A DNA stretch of 64,000 nt from Saccharomycopsis fibuligera x Saccharomycopsis cf. fibuligera (GCA_001936135.1 CP012809.1:4265501-4329500), one strand, 5' to 3'; shown: positions 21,003 through 31,329, counted from the stretch's first letter. Made by a program: numbers and translations. The notes: generated from the letters alone by a model not told the origin.

Positions 21003-21450
21003 CACACAAGGTTGATTTATTGAAAATAATAAATAAGTGATAAAAAATTTAATCTTATAAACATACCTATATAGTATATTAAGTACAGTTCAGTTGTTGT
21101 TATATAGGGGAAACTTATAATAGTGAAAACCCCGTTAGTGTTAGTTAGACTTTAATGGATCAGTTGGATTTGAAATAGATATAGGAGAGATTATAGTCTA
21201 GGATGAATGATATTTTTTTTTTCCATAAAGCTTGTGCGACTGGACATTTAACCAAAAAGTGCTCCATTTGATTGTTGATAGAATCCTCATACGACTGTTG
21301 TTTGTGCTTTTTATGTGACAACTCTCCAGAGCACCACTTACATTTCTCTCGACTCCGTGGTGGAATGTGTGCAGTTGAGCCAAAAAAAAGCCGATAGCTC
21401 TCAAAATGGTCCCCCATAATTTTCCATTTGGCAAACAAAACTTGTTAATC
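21003..21450 (-). mobile_element. LINE-type retroelement 3' remnant (copy B) with RT zinc-binding motif
   Basis: On the minus strand an open frame of about 92 codons (21438-21160) encodes CKWCSGELSHKKHK ... MEHFLVKCPVAQALWKK. This is the C-x2-C ... H-x4-C-P-x-A-x2-LW pattern of the zinc-binding segment at the C terminus of LINE (L1-clade) ORF2 proteins. After the stop comes a 3' untranslated part with CAATAAATCAACCTTGTG, shared with copy A. The reverse transcriptase domain is absent, as expected for a 5'-truncated insertion. The 5' end of the remnant stops about 10-20 bases before the tRNA-Ala gene. Zorro elements of this clade are known in Candida; assignment to Zorro is an inference. No intact element is present in the window. 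Confidence 0.6.
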
Positions 21451-21456
21451 AATAAT

Positions 21457-21529
21457 GGGCGTGTGGCGTAGTTGGTAGCGCGTCTGCCTTGCAAGCAGAA
21501 GGTCACTGGTTCGATTCCTGTCTCGTCCA
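21457..21529 (+). tRNA. tRNA-Ala (anticodon UGC)
   Basis: A 73-base cloverleaf: acceptor GGGCGTG ... CTCGTCC plus discriminator A, D arm GCGT-AGTTGGTA-GCGC, anticodon arm TCTGC-CTTGCAA-GCAGA with TGC at loop positions 3-5, and T arm ACTGG-TTCGATT-CCTGT. The G3:U70 pair, the identity element of tRNA-Ala, is present. Two U-U oppositions are visible, at 6:67 in the acceptor and 51:63 in the T stem. No intron. CCA is not encoded. A run of seven T (21530-21536) directly after the gene is a good Pol III terminator. Confidence 0.93.
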
Positions 21530-21536
21530 TTTTTTT
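21530..21536 (+). terminator. Pol III T-run terminator of tRNA-Ala
   Basis: Seven consecutive T immediately after the discriminator base. Confidence 0.85.
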
Positions 21537-21879
21537 GCTGACTCTTCTCTGTAAGAGCAATATTTTTTTTTTTTTCATAGCTCTAACTTTATGAGTATCT
21601 ATTTATGTTTCCATTTGTAGCTTATTTAACCTCTTAAGTGTAGGATTCTATCACTTTATATTATACACAATTTTTAGTTAACTGTAATGTGGGAAGCCTC
21701 TTATGATCCTCACCGCTTGAGTGGTATAGTATTATGATGGCCGGGCAACCTCATAATCTGTGCTTTTGGATATGAGTCTTGGTGCACATTGCAAGTAAAA
21801 TAAGGCCACTGGCGATCAACGCTTGCTGGAGAAGAGACCTACAAGTACAAACCAGAACACCAGGTCCTAACAGCACCCA
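21537..21879. other. Promoter region of the JmjC gene
   Basis: About 340 bases with a second T tract (21563-21575). No other gene. A stop codon (TAA) lies in frame four codons upstream of the JmjC start at 21880. Confidence 0.5.
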
Positions 21880-23592
21880 ATGCCCGCCCCACATTCACCA
21901 GAACAGACACTAGATGACATAAAGCCGGCGGATTATTCCTCCGGCGATGTTCCTATCTTTAGACCAGTACGTTTTTCCCTTCTCAAGGCGACAAACTGGC
22001 TTTTATTTTTATTTTTATTTTTATTTTTATTTTTTTTTTCGCCCCTTGTTTCTCCTCAAAATATTCTTTCATGCATGCTGAAAATGTTACTAACCAAGAT
22101 CTAGACTATGGACCAGTTCAATGATTTCTACAAGTTCGTTAAACTGATTAACAAATATGGAATGCAATCTGGGATAGTCAAGGTTATTCCTCCAAAAGAA
22201 TGGATCGATGCCCTTCCCGTTATTGATGACTCAAAGATTCAATCCATCAAGATAAGGAACCCCATCATTCAAAACATCAACGGCGCTAAAGGGGTATACA
22301 TCTCTGAGAACATGGAAAGACACAGAACTTATTCTTTGCCTGAATGGAAGCATCTTTCGCAAATGCAAAACCATCAGCCACCTGTGCCACGGGGCCAGAA
22401 GCGCAAATCATCTGTGTCATACATCAATTCTATCAACACTAGTAAGAACCACAATATTGAAGATAATGATAATAACAGTAGTGATAAAACTACGCAGCGC
22501 AGAAAAAGTTTGGCAGATATCACTAACAATGACAAATCTCAAAGAAGAAGCCAAACAAGTTTGGAAAGCAAACAACAAGCATTGCTCGAAAACTTTGACT
22601 ATAATATCGATACTAGCGATTACACCCCAGAGCGTTGTGAGTTTCTTGAAAATAACTACTGGAAAACGCTATCGTACGCTCACCCTATGTATGGTGCCGA
22701 CTGCTTAGGTTCAATATTCGATGACTCTGTTACCAGTTGGAATGTTGCAAAATTACCGAACTTGCTTGATCATTTGCAAGAACAGATTCCTGGAGTCAAT
22801 GAAGCGTACTTATATGCAGGTCTTTGGAAGGCGACATTTGCTTGGCATTTGGAAGACCAGGACTTGCATTCAATTAACTACTTGCACTTTGGAGCCCCAA
22901 AACAGTGGTATTCTATACCTCAGCAATATGCGCCAAGGTTTTATGAAGTAATGAAGGATTGCTTCCTGGAAAATTTCAAAGAATGCTCGGAGTTCTTGCG
23001 TCACAAGACTTTCATCGCCAGCCCTAGTTATTTGCAATCGAAAGGAGTCAAGGTTAATAGTGTGGTGCATAACGAAAATGAATTTATTATTACTTTTCCT
23101 TATGGCTATCATGCTGGATTCAATTATGATTACAACTTAGCAGAAAGTGTGAATTTTGCTCTAGAAGAATGGCTTGAAATTGGTTTGAAAGCTAAAAAAT
23201 GCGAATGTATTACTGATTCTGTGGGGATTGACGTGCTCGGGTTGATAAATACCATAAAGGAAAAAAATATTCCATTACCGGATCTCAATTTGCCTGAGAC
23301 TACTGAGGCTACTAGTACTGAAGATGAGCCACTGGAGGTGCCGCAGCTGCCTCTGATAAAGAAATCTACGCATAAAAAAAGGGGAAGAAAACGGAAAAGC
23401 GTTTCTTTGTCTGAGGAGCCGGCTCTTCAGGCAAAACCAAAAAGTGAATCTCCTGAAAAGAAGATACCAAAAAAGCGTGGAAGACCGCGGAAGGTGGTGC
23501 CTTCAGTAAGTGCTAATGAAACCAGCGCTACTGAACCTATGGGCCAAAAGACCCTCAGTGATGGCGATAGTCTCACTTTGCTAAAATCGTGA
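21880..23592 (+). CDS. JmjN/JmjC histone demethylase, one intron (21880-21966, 22105-23592)
   Basis: Two exons give 524 residues. Exon 1 encodes 29 residues ending VPIFRP and exon 2 continues TMDQFNDFYKFVKLI ... KVIPPKEW, so the JmjN domain (about 24-65) is restored only by splicing. The JmjC domain (about 210-395) has the Fe(II) ligands H277 and E279 in FAWHLEDQDL, then NYLHFGAPKQWYSIP, and H365 in YHAGFNYDYNLAESVNFA; the active site appears complete. A cluster of Cys residues follows (KAKKCEC). This is the Rph1/Gis1/KDM4 group, 2-oxoglutarate-dependent demethylases of H3K36 or H3K9. Rph1 and Gis1 end in C2H2 zinc fingers. This protein instead ends in two AT-hook-like cores (KKRGRKRK, about 453; KKRGRPRK, about 485). 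Nuclear location is likely. Confidence 0.9.
21967..22104 (+). other. Spliceosomal intron in the JmjC gene
   Basis: 138 bases. The 5' site is GTACGT, a variant of the usual GTATGT. The branch point TACTAAC is at 22088-22094 and the 3' site is ATCTAG, ending at 22104. The middle holds (TTTTTA)n. Removing it joins codon 29 (Pro) to codon 30 (Thr) in frame and completes the JmjN domain. Confidence 0.9.
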
Positions 23593-24420
23593 TGTGCAAT
23601 AAGACAAAATTAAAAAAAATAAAAAAATTGAAAAAATATTAATATTAATATTAATATTAAGGTTTAAGTTTGTTTGTTCTCACCAATTAGCAGTTTTCTA
23701 TATTTGTAAGATTAGGTTATGTTCTTTTGCTTTTACGTTTATACAAAGCGTTAAGATTCTTATTGTTTCTTGGCTACAAACTTTTTATTTATATTCATTT
23801 TGTATATAAATATCATACTATAAACTCAATTTGAACGACTGTATTAAATTTGATATCTGAGCATTATTGCAATGCGCTTGACGTTAATTTTACATGTTTT
23901 GTTTGCACCTACCGATCTCTTTGCCATATATAGTGCAAAACGTTGCAGTGTATTTGATAACACAAGTTTATAATATCCTTTGATTCACATCGCTGCTTTT
24001 TCACATACATAATGCCTTCCGTTACACGTGCTTTTGGTATTGGGCTTATAAATTGATCTCTCACTTGACTACTTATGCCTCTTCTGGATTATTGTGATCT
24101 TACAATAAAAGGGCGTATCTTTCAGGTTATTCAACTTTTGTTGATGTTACAAGCGGCCATTAAATTAAACTGAATATTTTCTCCGTTTGGAACGTATATA
24201 AAGTCTATAATTGTACTTTACCTGATAAGCAAACTGCAAAAAACAAACAAACAAACAAACTACTATATGATAGCAAAAGGCCTATCACAATAGAGTGCTA
24301 ATGGCTGTACTCCGAAATGCCTTAGTGGTGTCGCCCCTTTGAGTTCAGTTTGAAAACTCTTTTTACTGCTAGATTAGAAGGCCATAATTCATATCAAATA
24401 ATTGTCAGATATCATTGGGT
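23593..24420. other. Intergenic after the JmjC gene
   Basis: It begins with A-rich sequence and a (AATATT)n stretch at about 23636-23660. A (CAAA)n run lies at 24241-24260. No gene or RNA recognised in about 830 bases. Confidence 0.5.
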
Positions 24421-24795
24421 ACTCGACGACCAGATCTTGAGCATATAAATGACAACACTCACGAAGGGCACGAACAAGTGGAAGAGGAATAGGAAGGCCA
24501 AAATTGTCATGTGGATAGAGCACATTTCATTTTTTTTTCAATGATATCGGTTGGCTTATTCCTCACATCGGTTCAAAGTATTACTCTTGCTGGAAAACTT
24601 GGCGAATTTTCAGAGAAGTACGATAGGAAATTTATATTGATTGTCTGTTGCTCTATTTGTCCTTTCGCGTTATTCATTTCCATTATATGGTCTTCAATAT
24701 TGAAATGTCATACTGAAAGAGTTTTCACTTTGTTCCGCCCTGAAGTTCAATTGGAAGACTATACAAATCAGTCACTTCATTTCATTTCTTGAGAT
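24421..24795 (+). pseudogene. Relic of an MFS transporter gene
   Basis: Positions 24511-24795 encode 93 codons related to the intact MFS gene at 13.1 kb. ITLAGKLGEFSEKYDRKFIL matches IVAGKVGELSDKYGRKVML, followed by CCSICPF against CCLVSL. Similarity fades after about 24690 and a stop follows at 24793-24795. Just upstream, 24422-24492 reads as an acidic tail (RPDLEHINDNTHEGHEQVEEE) ending in a stop; it resembles the N-tail of the intact protein, with DNA similarity around CTTGAGCATA. TM1 and everything after TM3 are missing. This is a broken host gene, diverged enough to suggest an old duplicate. The upstream part of the match is weaker than the signature part. Confidence 0.65.
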
Positions 24796-25088
24796 AGTTA
24801 AAACACTCCCGCTTAGCCCCCAAACATGAAAAAAAGAGAAGCCGGAAATGAAAACTAATCTTCTCAACACCAGATTTGCATCTGTGGCCAGTATAATCAA
24901 ACCCTTGATATTATTAAAAATGACTAACCCCACTTGTGTTTATAGGGCCTCATTTATTGATCTCCTGGTGAACAAGTGCACATCTAGAAGCAGTCTACGA
25001 TTATGATTCCCTTCTTCAATATAATATAAATTAATGTACATTTATAGTTCTAATTTAATTTGATATAATACAATAATCGCCCTCTTTA
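24796..25088. other. Short intergenic, FHL1 3' side
   Basis: No gene seen; AT-rich towards the FHL1 stop. Confidence 0.5.
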
Positions 25089-25889
25089 TCATTTGAGACG
25101 TTTCTTTTGTTGATCTTCTTCTGAGCTACCTTCCAAAGGCCTTTTCAAAGAGATTTCCGGCTCACTAGCACCACTGTTAGCACTACCAATGCCTGCCGTT
25201 GTATTTGTGCTGCTTTGCCTACCTGCAATAATACTGTTATTAGCCGGCGCTTTCTCTTCAGTCTTCTCAACCTCCGCTACTGGCTCTGCTTTCACAATTC
25301 CAGCACTCAACTTCTGTTTACTTGCTTGATCATCTTCATCTTCATCATCGTCAATCGCACTTTCATGAATTTTGCCAAGATGCGTGCCATTAAACAAATC
25401 TGCTTCTCCAGCTAAAAATTGATCAAGTTTCTGTTCAAACGCAATCAAAGAATCAGTTCTCTTCTTAGGAACTTCCTGTTTTTGAGGAACAACTTCCTCT
25501 CCTGCTAGTAACTTGTCCAAGTTGTTTTCAAATGCAATTAATGAAGCCGTACGTGGTTTTGGATGAGAACCAGTTGTTGGTGGCAACGATTGTGACTTCT
25601 TCGATTCCTCTTTCACAGCACTGCTTGCAGGTAATGTGATTGAAGGTTGCGAGGCAGAATTAGATGTAGACGTAGAAACGGTAAATGGAGCTGCAACTGG
25701 AATCGGAACTGGTGCCGAAGTAGAGGTCAGAGTTGAGGTCAGGGCTAGAGTTGAGGCCAGAGCCAGAGTTGGGGCCCGAGCCAGGGCTGGGGCCAGAGCA
25801 GAAATCAGAGTGGCAACTGAAGCAGGAGCAGGAGTTGGCTTTGCAACATTTTTCGTAGGAACAAAAGCAGAAACAGGCGCAACTGTGTT

Positions 25890-25948
<59 letters not shown>

Positions 25949-27826
25949 CCTTACTCGTGATAGGCGTACTTTTGACTTGATGTGAAGGTGCTGCTGGCTT
26001 TGCAAGATTAGAAGAAAGCGAAGCTGTTTTATTAGCACTTGTGAGAGTTGAACTAATACCAGAACCAGTACCAGTAGCGCTAGTAGAAGTGCCAGTTACG
26101 GATGGAAGCGTTGCTCTGCCAGTAATAGGCGGAATTGGTGACGTAGCGGATGATGTTGCATTATATATCGAAGTGGTTGGTTTACCAATCGCCTTATTAT
26201 TTCCAGTTTTATTGTTGTTAGTGATGAAACTATTATTGAGATTACTACTGTCATTATTATTAGAACTTCCCTTTGTTGCCTTTGGCGTATATGTTTTTCT
26301 AGGCTTTGGAGATGGCAAATCATTAGCAGTAGAGGAAGAATTAGTTGGCTGCAGTATAATTGGGCTATTAAGTGACGTGCGCAAAGGAATAGTGCTCGTA
26401 TTGACTTTAGCTTTATTCAATGGTATTAAAGGAATGGAGCTTGGTTTCAAGTTTTGAGTCTTCAAAGCACTGTTAGTGCCAGCATTTCCGGCGCTGATAC
26501 TACTTGTCGAAGAACCTGCAGATTGATTTAGTCTAGCCGGATTAGCCTTACCCGAAATGAGCTCGGCAAAAGTCATTTTACCATTTGTTACTTGTGTTGT
26601 TGCATTATTAAGACTAGTAGTCAATATTTTTGTTAATTCTTGAGGATTTTTTTCAACAAACTTAATTAGTGATTGGCCAGCAGCACTTTTCTGCAATTGA
26701 GCCATGGTTGACGATAAAGCAATAGTCAACATTTTTATGACTGTTTCTTTGTTCAAACCTTTAATGTTTTTCGTGATTTTTCTCAATTGTTCTTGCAAAA
26801 TATTCAATATTTTTTTATCGTCTGCAGAAAGCCTTGGTGTCTGCTTAGCAGCAGGGGAACTGCTGGTACTGTTCTTATTAGTAATACCATTACCACTAAT
26901 ACTCGATGGTTTTGAAGAGGCCAGTGAAGTACTTGGAGGAAGAGTGGTTGTTGTATAATAAGGTGCTGGCGAAGGTGCTGGTGGTAGTGGGCCAGGTGTT
27001 GTGCTGTATGTAGTGCCAAGTTTCGTATTTCCATACAGAGACCACGGGGTGCTACTGGTAGCACTTTGTATTGAGCTCATATTCTTAACATGATCAGTTT
27101 GCTGTTTCTTTTTTACCTTATCCTTCTCCGCAAAATAGTCTTCATCTAAGCCCCATAACCAACCTTTACCTTCTTTGGAAATCTTTTTGAAAGCTTTATT
27201 TAAAGATAAATTATGTCTCACAGAACTTTGCCAGCCATCTGGACAATACTTATAGTAAGGATATAACTGCTGGATAGACTTGTAAATCTCAGAAAGCGAC
27301 ATCCCTTTATTACCAATCGCATTTGTTTTCAAGCAATTAACTATGATATTGGAATACGAGGTTGCTGGCTTGGTGCGATAGGGCTCCGGAATTTCTTCAA
27401 GGGTGTAAACTTTCTTGGGCTGTTTGGTTTTTTTCTCTCTTTTCGGAGCAATTGTTGGAGGATTTGAAGTATTGCTCTTCGTAGTTGAGTTTGAAGTGCT
27501 CTTGCCGGTCGTAGTATTAGTCTGTGCTGGTAAAGTAGATGTTAATGGCAAAGGGGTTGTTGATATGTTTGTAGTAGAAGCTGCAATTCCTGGCTTTGAT
27601 GTCGATGTTGATGACACAGGAACTGTAGCTGTATTTGCTTGACTGATCGAGGATAAGGCATTTTTTTGAGCAGCTTGTAAATACTGAGTGGTTAAAGGGA
27701 TGCTTTGATTAGTGGCAGACGGAAGCAACTTTGCGATGGCAGCAGCAGAAGAATCCAACTTGAATTTATCGGTAGTACTGTTGTTATTAGTAACTCCAAT
27801 ATTGTTGCTATTATTAATGTTATTAA

Positions 27827-27875
<49 letters not shown>

Positions 27876-29384
27876 GTTATTGCTGCTGTTGCTGCTGTTG
27901 TTGTTGTTGCTGTTTCTGTTACTATTATTATGAGTATTATTATTATGATTGCTGTTAGTGTTACTATTACTGATAATACTACCGATATTGCTAATGTTAG
28001 TTATGTTATCAATGCTGCTGGTGTTATTGATACCATCATTAGAAAGGTTATTACTGCTGGTGGTACTATTGCTTTTGCTATTAGACAACTTCGGCACAGA
28101 ATTTGATACAGCATTAGATATCGGAGTACTCTTGGCGGTAACGTTTTCAGTAGGTGTACTACTACCTATTGTTGAAGTTTGGGTAAGAGTTTGAATGAAA
28201 TCCTTTGCGTCCGGCTTTATTAATAAATCAAGAGTCTTTTGAAAATCGTCCGACTGCGTGGGTACCGGCACTTCGATCTTTGACGCTTCCACTTTGGGCA
28301 CGATTGGACTTTGAGAAGATGTTTGCTTTACTTTCTTGGGCTGTTGCGGCTGCTGTAGCTGCTGGGGTGATTGAGTCTGCTGAGTCTGTTGATATTGCTG
28401 GGGTGGTTGGGATTGTTCAAGTTTCGGTTGAGTCTTCTGGGTTGTCTGCTGTGGTTTTTGAGTCTTCTGGGCCTTTTGAGTCTTTTGGGTCTTCTGGGGC
28501 TTCTGAGTCTGTTGGGATTGTTTTGGTTTCTGGTCAAGCTGCTGTGGCTGTTGATGTCGCTGTGGTTGCTGCTGAGATTTCTGTTCTGAATTCTGCTGAA
28601 GCTTTGGTTGCTGTTCTTCTGCTTTCTTCTGATTTTTCAGGTGCTTTTGAGAGTCTATAGGAATTTGCGGCAGCACTTTTTCTGTTTGAGGTTGAGGAAC
28701 AGCTGAAGTTGCCTTAATGTCGTTACCGGACCCAGGCAAGACAAATGTAAAGGTAATCTGGCCAATCTGGATCTTGTCAGCGTCACTCAACGGCACGGTT
28801 AGACCTTTTTCTATAAAATTACTATTTATGAAGAGGCCGTTTCTTCCTAGCACTGAGATTTCGAATCTTTGAGTACCAAAATTGTAAAAAATTTTGGCAT
28901 GTTTTCTCGAAACTGCTTTTCTAGGCCCCAAATGAACATCCACAGAGTGCGATTGGTCATTATTGATTCTTCTTCCTAGCACCACTTGAAGTGTTTGGAT
29001 ATAAAATGTAAAGGAACTGAAATCGAGTCTTGCGTACGCCAGAATCTTCGTGTTTTCATTAGAATTCCCTGATCCACTGGTGCTGAGGGCTTCCATAATA
29101 CTGGGAGCGACAAGCCCGTCACCGCCCCCGCCAATAGAAGGGGAAACACTCCTGGAAAAATTGTCTATAGTATTGGTATTTGAGCTGTCGTTGTTTGATG
29201 GTAGGATATTGACGGCAGCATTGCTATTGCTATTGCTATTGTTATTGCTATTGTTATTGGTACTGCTGTGGTCATTATTATTGTTGGATGATGGTGATGA
29301 TGATGATGCACCATTCGCCATGTCGCTGCTTGCGTACGATTCTGGCTGACCAACAGATGATAGGTCAGTCACACTCAAGTTCAT
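25089..29384 (-). CDS. FHL1: FHL1, forkhead-associated/forkhead transcription factor
   Basis: 1431 residues. An FHA domain at about 110-215 contains VVLGRRINNDQSHSVDVHLG, VSRKHAKIFYNF and LGRNGLFINSNFIEKG. A forkhead domain at about 663-760 contains KPATSYSNIIVNCLK, GMSLSEIYKSIQQLYPYYKY and WQSSVRHNLSLNKAF. This FHA plus forkhead pairing is that of Fhl1, which binds ribosomal protein gene promoters with Ifh1/Crf1 and reads TOR signals in the nucleus. Large disordered regions separate and follow the domains: a KTQKPQ/PQQ-rich block (about 250-350), an Asn run (coded about 27830-27875), and an Ala-Pro repeat (coded 25891-25949). The protein is about half as long again as Saccharomyces Fhl1, mostly because of these tracts. 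The tail is acidic and ends in a basic KKRLK. Confidence 0.93.
25891..25949. repeat. Hexanucleotide repeat coding Ala-Pro in FHL1
   Basis: Nearly ten copies of GCAGGA on the plus strand, read as alternating Pro-Ala on the minus strand. Likely length-variable between strains. Confidence 0.9.
27830..27875. repeat. (TTA)n microsatellite coding poly-Asn in FHL1
   Basis: A nearly perfect TTA run gives about 15 Asn codons (AAT) on the minus strand, inside a longer Asn/Ser-rich linker before the forkhead domain. Confidence 0.85.
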
Positions 29385-30533
29385 AATGGCAGGGTGCGAG
29401 TGAACTGCTGGCTGGAACTAGAACTTTGTGCTCTATAACTGGAGATGGACTGCGAATGTGCAAACTGCGTTGTGCGCGCCAATGAAGGGTGTCGCTAGCT
29501 AGCTATTTGTGGTCTGTGGAAACGATGTTTTGCCTTAGTGATGATAAGCGCAGCGCTATGTTTTGCTTTTTCTTTTTCTTTTCCCCTAAGAAAAGAAAAT
29601 TTTTTTATTTTTTTTTATTTTTTTTATTTTTTTTTATTTCTGAAATCTTTTCTGCGGCCACGTGCTTAGTAAGCCCATTACAACCGCAACGTGCATATTT
29701 CTGCCGGAGACTGCATACACGGTCTATTGGCTCTTTCCAAATCCACAGAATACACAGATTACCAGCTGTTTTTTTTTTTTTCTTTTCTTTTTTCTATTTT
29801 CTTATTTTTTGGGTTGAGGCGACTGCCGGGAGAATAAAGGATAGGAGATAGCATGTTGTTGTTGTTGTTGTTGTTGTTGTTTTCTAGTGGCGTATGGTGC
29901 TAGTCGTAGCCGATGTGCACGTATACGAGTAGAAGATCCAGTGCGCTGCTCATCGCCGCTGGCTAACCGCTGATAATTGATTGTAGCAGACGCTCTCTAC
30001 GATTTCAGGATCTAGGAAGAAGATTGTGTATAAACTATAAGAATGCGCTGGGTTCGGTTTGGCGTATTGGGCCAGCAAGAGTAAAATTTACTGTGCAGAC
30101 AGAGTGCCAGAGATCAGCTAGTTCTCGATATCTTTTCATATTGCCTTTCTCCATACCAGACAAAGTCTAATTAAGAGCAGAACTACCAACAGAAGGGCGT
30201 AGCCAAACAAAAGTAACGGAAGAACCGGGCCTGAGCCTGGCTCAAACGGTACTCAAGCAATGAAAATTTACGGATACTCAGACACTTACAGATCTCAACT
30301 AATCAAAATGCAAATCAAATATTGTATTTTCCGAAAATGTATAAATTAGAATAAAAAAAAAAAAAAATAAAGGAATATAATTATTTTGGCCGCCACAAAT
30401 GAGCTATATCTCTAGAGACCTTAATTCTGTAATTGAGCCAGAAACGGTGGCTAATGGCCAAAGTACCACGCCACTGAATTCAAGTTGCCTCCTCATCAAT
30501 CCAGTCAATCAGTCAGTCAGTTAGTAAGTCCAT
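29385..30533. other. Long intergenic upstream of FHL1
   Basis: 1.15 kb. T-rich blocks at 29596-29640 and 29769-29810, a (TTG)n run at about 29856-29882, and an A tract at 30351-30366. Frames in the T-rich blocks are poly-Phe artefacts. No gene recognised. Confidence 0.55.
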
Positions 30534-30986
30534 TTATTTACTGATTTTCTTCAACTCCACAATCACTTCAGGCTTCAACACAGTTTGATCCAACCCAGCT
30601 TCTCTCATCTTCTTCAAAGAGAACCCAACGTGCTCAGAAAAACCAAGATGGGCAAATGCAAACGCAATATAAGCCCACACATTAGCAGCATCTTCGTTGA
30701 AAAAAGTGCTCAATTTCAAATACCAAAGGGTTCTAATGGCTTTAGAGTAGTCACCAGCTTTCAACGCAGCTTCTACTTCTTCGAAACCCTGAGCAGTCTC
30801 TGGAGTACGACCAGCAACAGTAACATTGGTCGTGGCTTGATCAAAATCGGTATCAAAATCGCATGGACTCTTCTTGTTAGCAGCGATCTTTTTGCCCGCT
30901 GGCAATGGGTCTGGTCTGGCTTTGACAGAGCCTGGTACACCTTGGTTGATTTGGGCCTTGAAGCTATCTGGAACAACGCTTGACAT
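30534..30986 (-). CDS. Conserved-looking small protein of unknown function
   Basis: 150 residues with a clean ATG at 30986. I do not recognise the family. The first half is hydrophilic with a Pro/Lys stretch (ARPDPLPAGKKIAANKKSP) and an Asp/Thr-rich segment. From about residue 62 it appears helical: TPETAQGFEEVEAALKAGDY, then AIRTLWYLKLSTFFNEDAANVWAYIAFAFAHLGFSEH and a final amphipathic helix. The helical half could be a short TPR-like hairpin. It has no signal peptide and no clear membrane span. Codon choice is strongly biased (TTG, GCT, AAG), suggesting good expression. The gene stands alone, with long non-coding flanks. Confidence 0.75.
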   Translation of the reverse strand: MSSVVPDSFKAQINQGVPGSVKARPDPLPAGKKIAANKKSPCDFDTDFDQATTNVTVAGRTPETAQGFEEVEAALKAGDYSKAIRTLWYLKLSTFFNEDAANVWAYIAFAFAHLGFSEHVGFSLKKMREAGLDQTVLKPEVIVELKKISK

Positions 30987-31329
30987 TGTGTATGTATATA
31001 TGTTTTTTAATTTGAGTGGTAACAGGAATAAAATCTAAATGTGGATTGAGACAGGTATTATCAGCTATATCGCCAACTAACTTCTTGCTTCTTGTTCGCA
31101 TTCTGCAACACCGAAAAATGTTACGAGCAATGGAAATCGGGCTTCCTAACCATCGTTGGATGGCCACTCCATGTTTGCTAAGGGCGCTCGACTCTGCGCT
31201 CACGCGCGCTTCCCCTAAGATACGTACCAATACATGTACCGCACTACAATGGCATTAACCAAGGGTTTTATATAAATAGAAGCAAACCAATTATAGATTG
31301 AGAATATAAAGAAAAGGAAAAAACTAACA
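30987..31329. other. Intergenic, promoter of the small gene
   Basis: 343 bases. A TATA-like TATATAAATAG (31270-31280) lies on the plus strand. No gene seen. Confidence 0.45.

Noticed and set aside
21198-21578. Minus-strand open frame crossing the tRNA gene
   Set aside because: It reads the tRNA antisense (a common artefact containing TGIEPVTF-like sequence). The LINE signal is in a different frame and ends before the tRNA.
25636-28660. Plus-strand poly-Leu/Val/Ala frames opposite FHL1
   Set aside because: They are translations of the complement of Asn, Gln and Ala-Pro repeats in FHL1.
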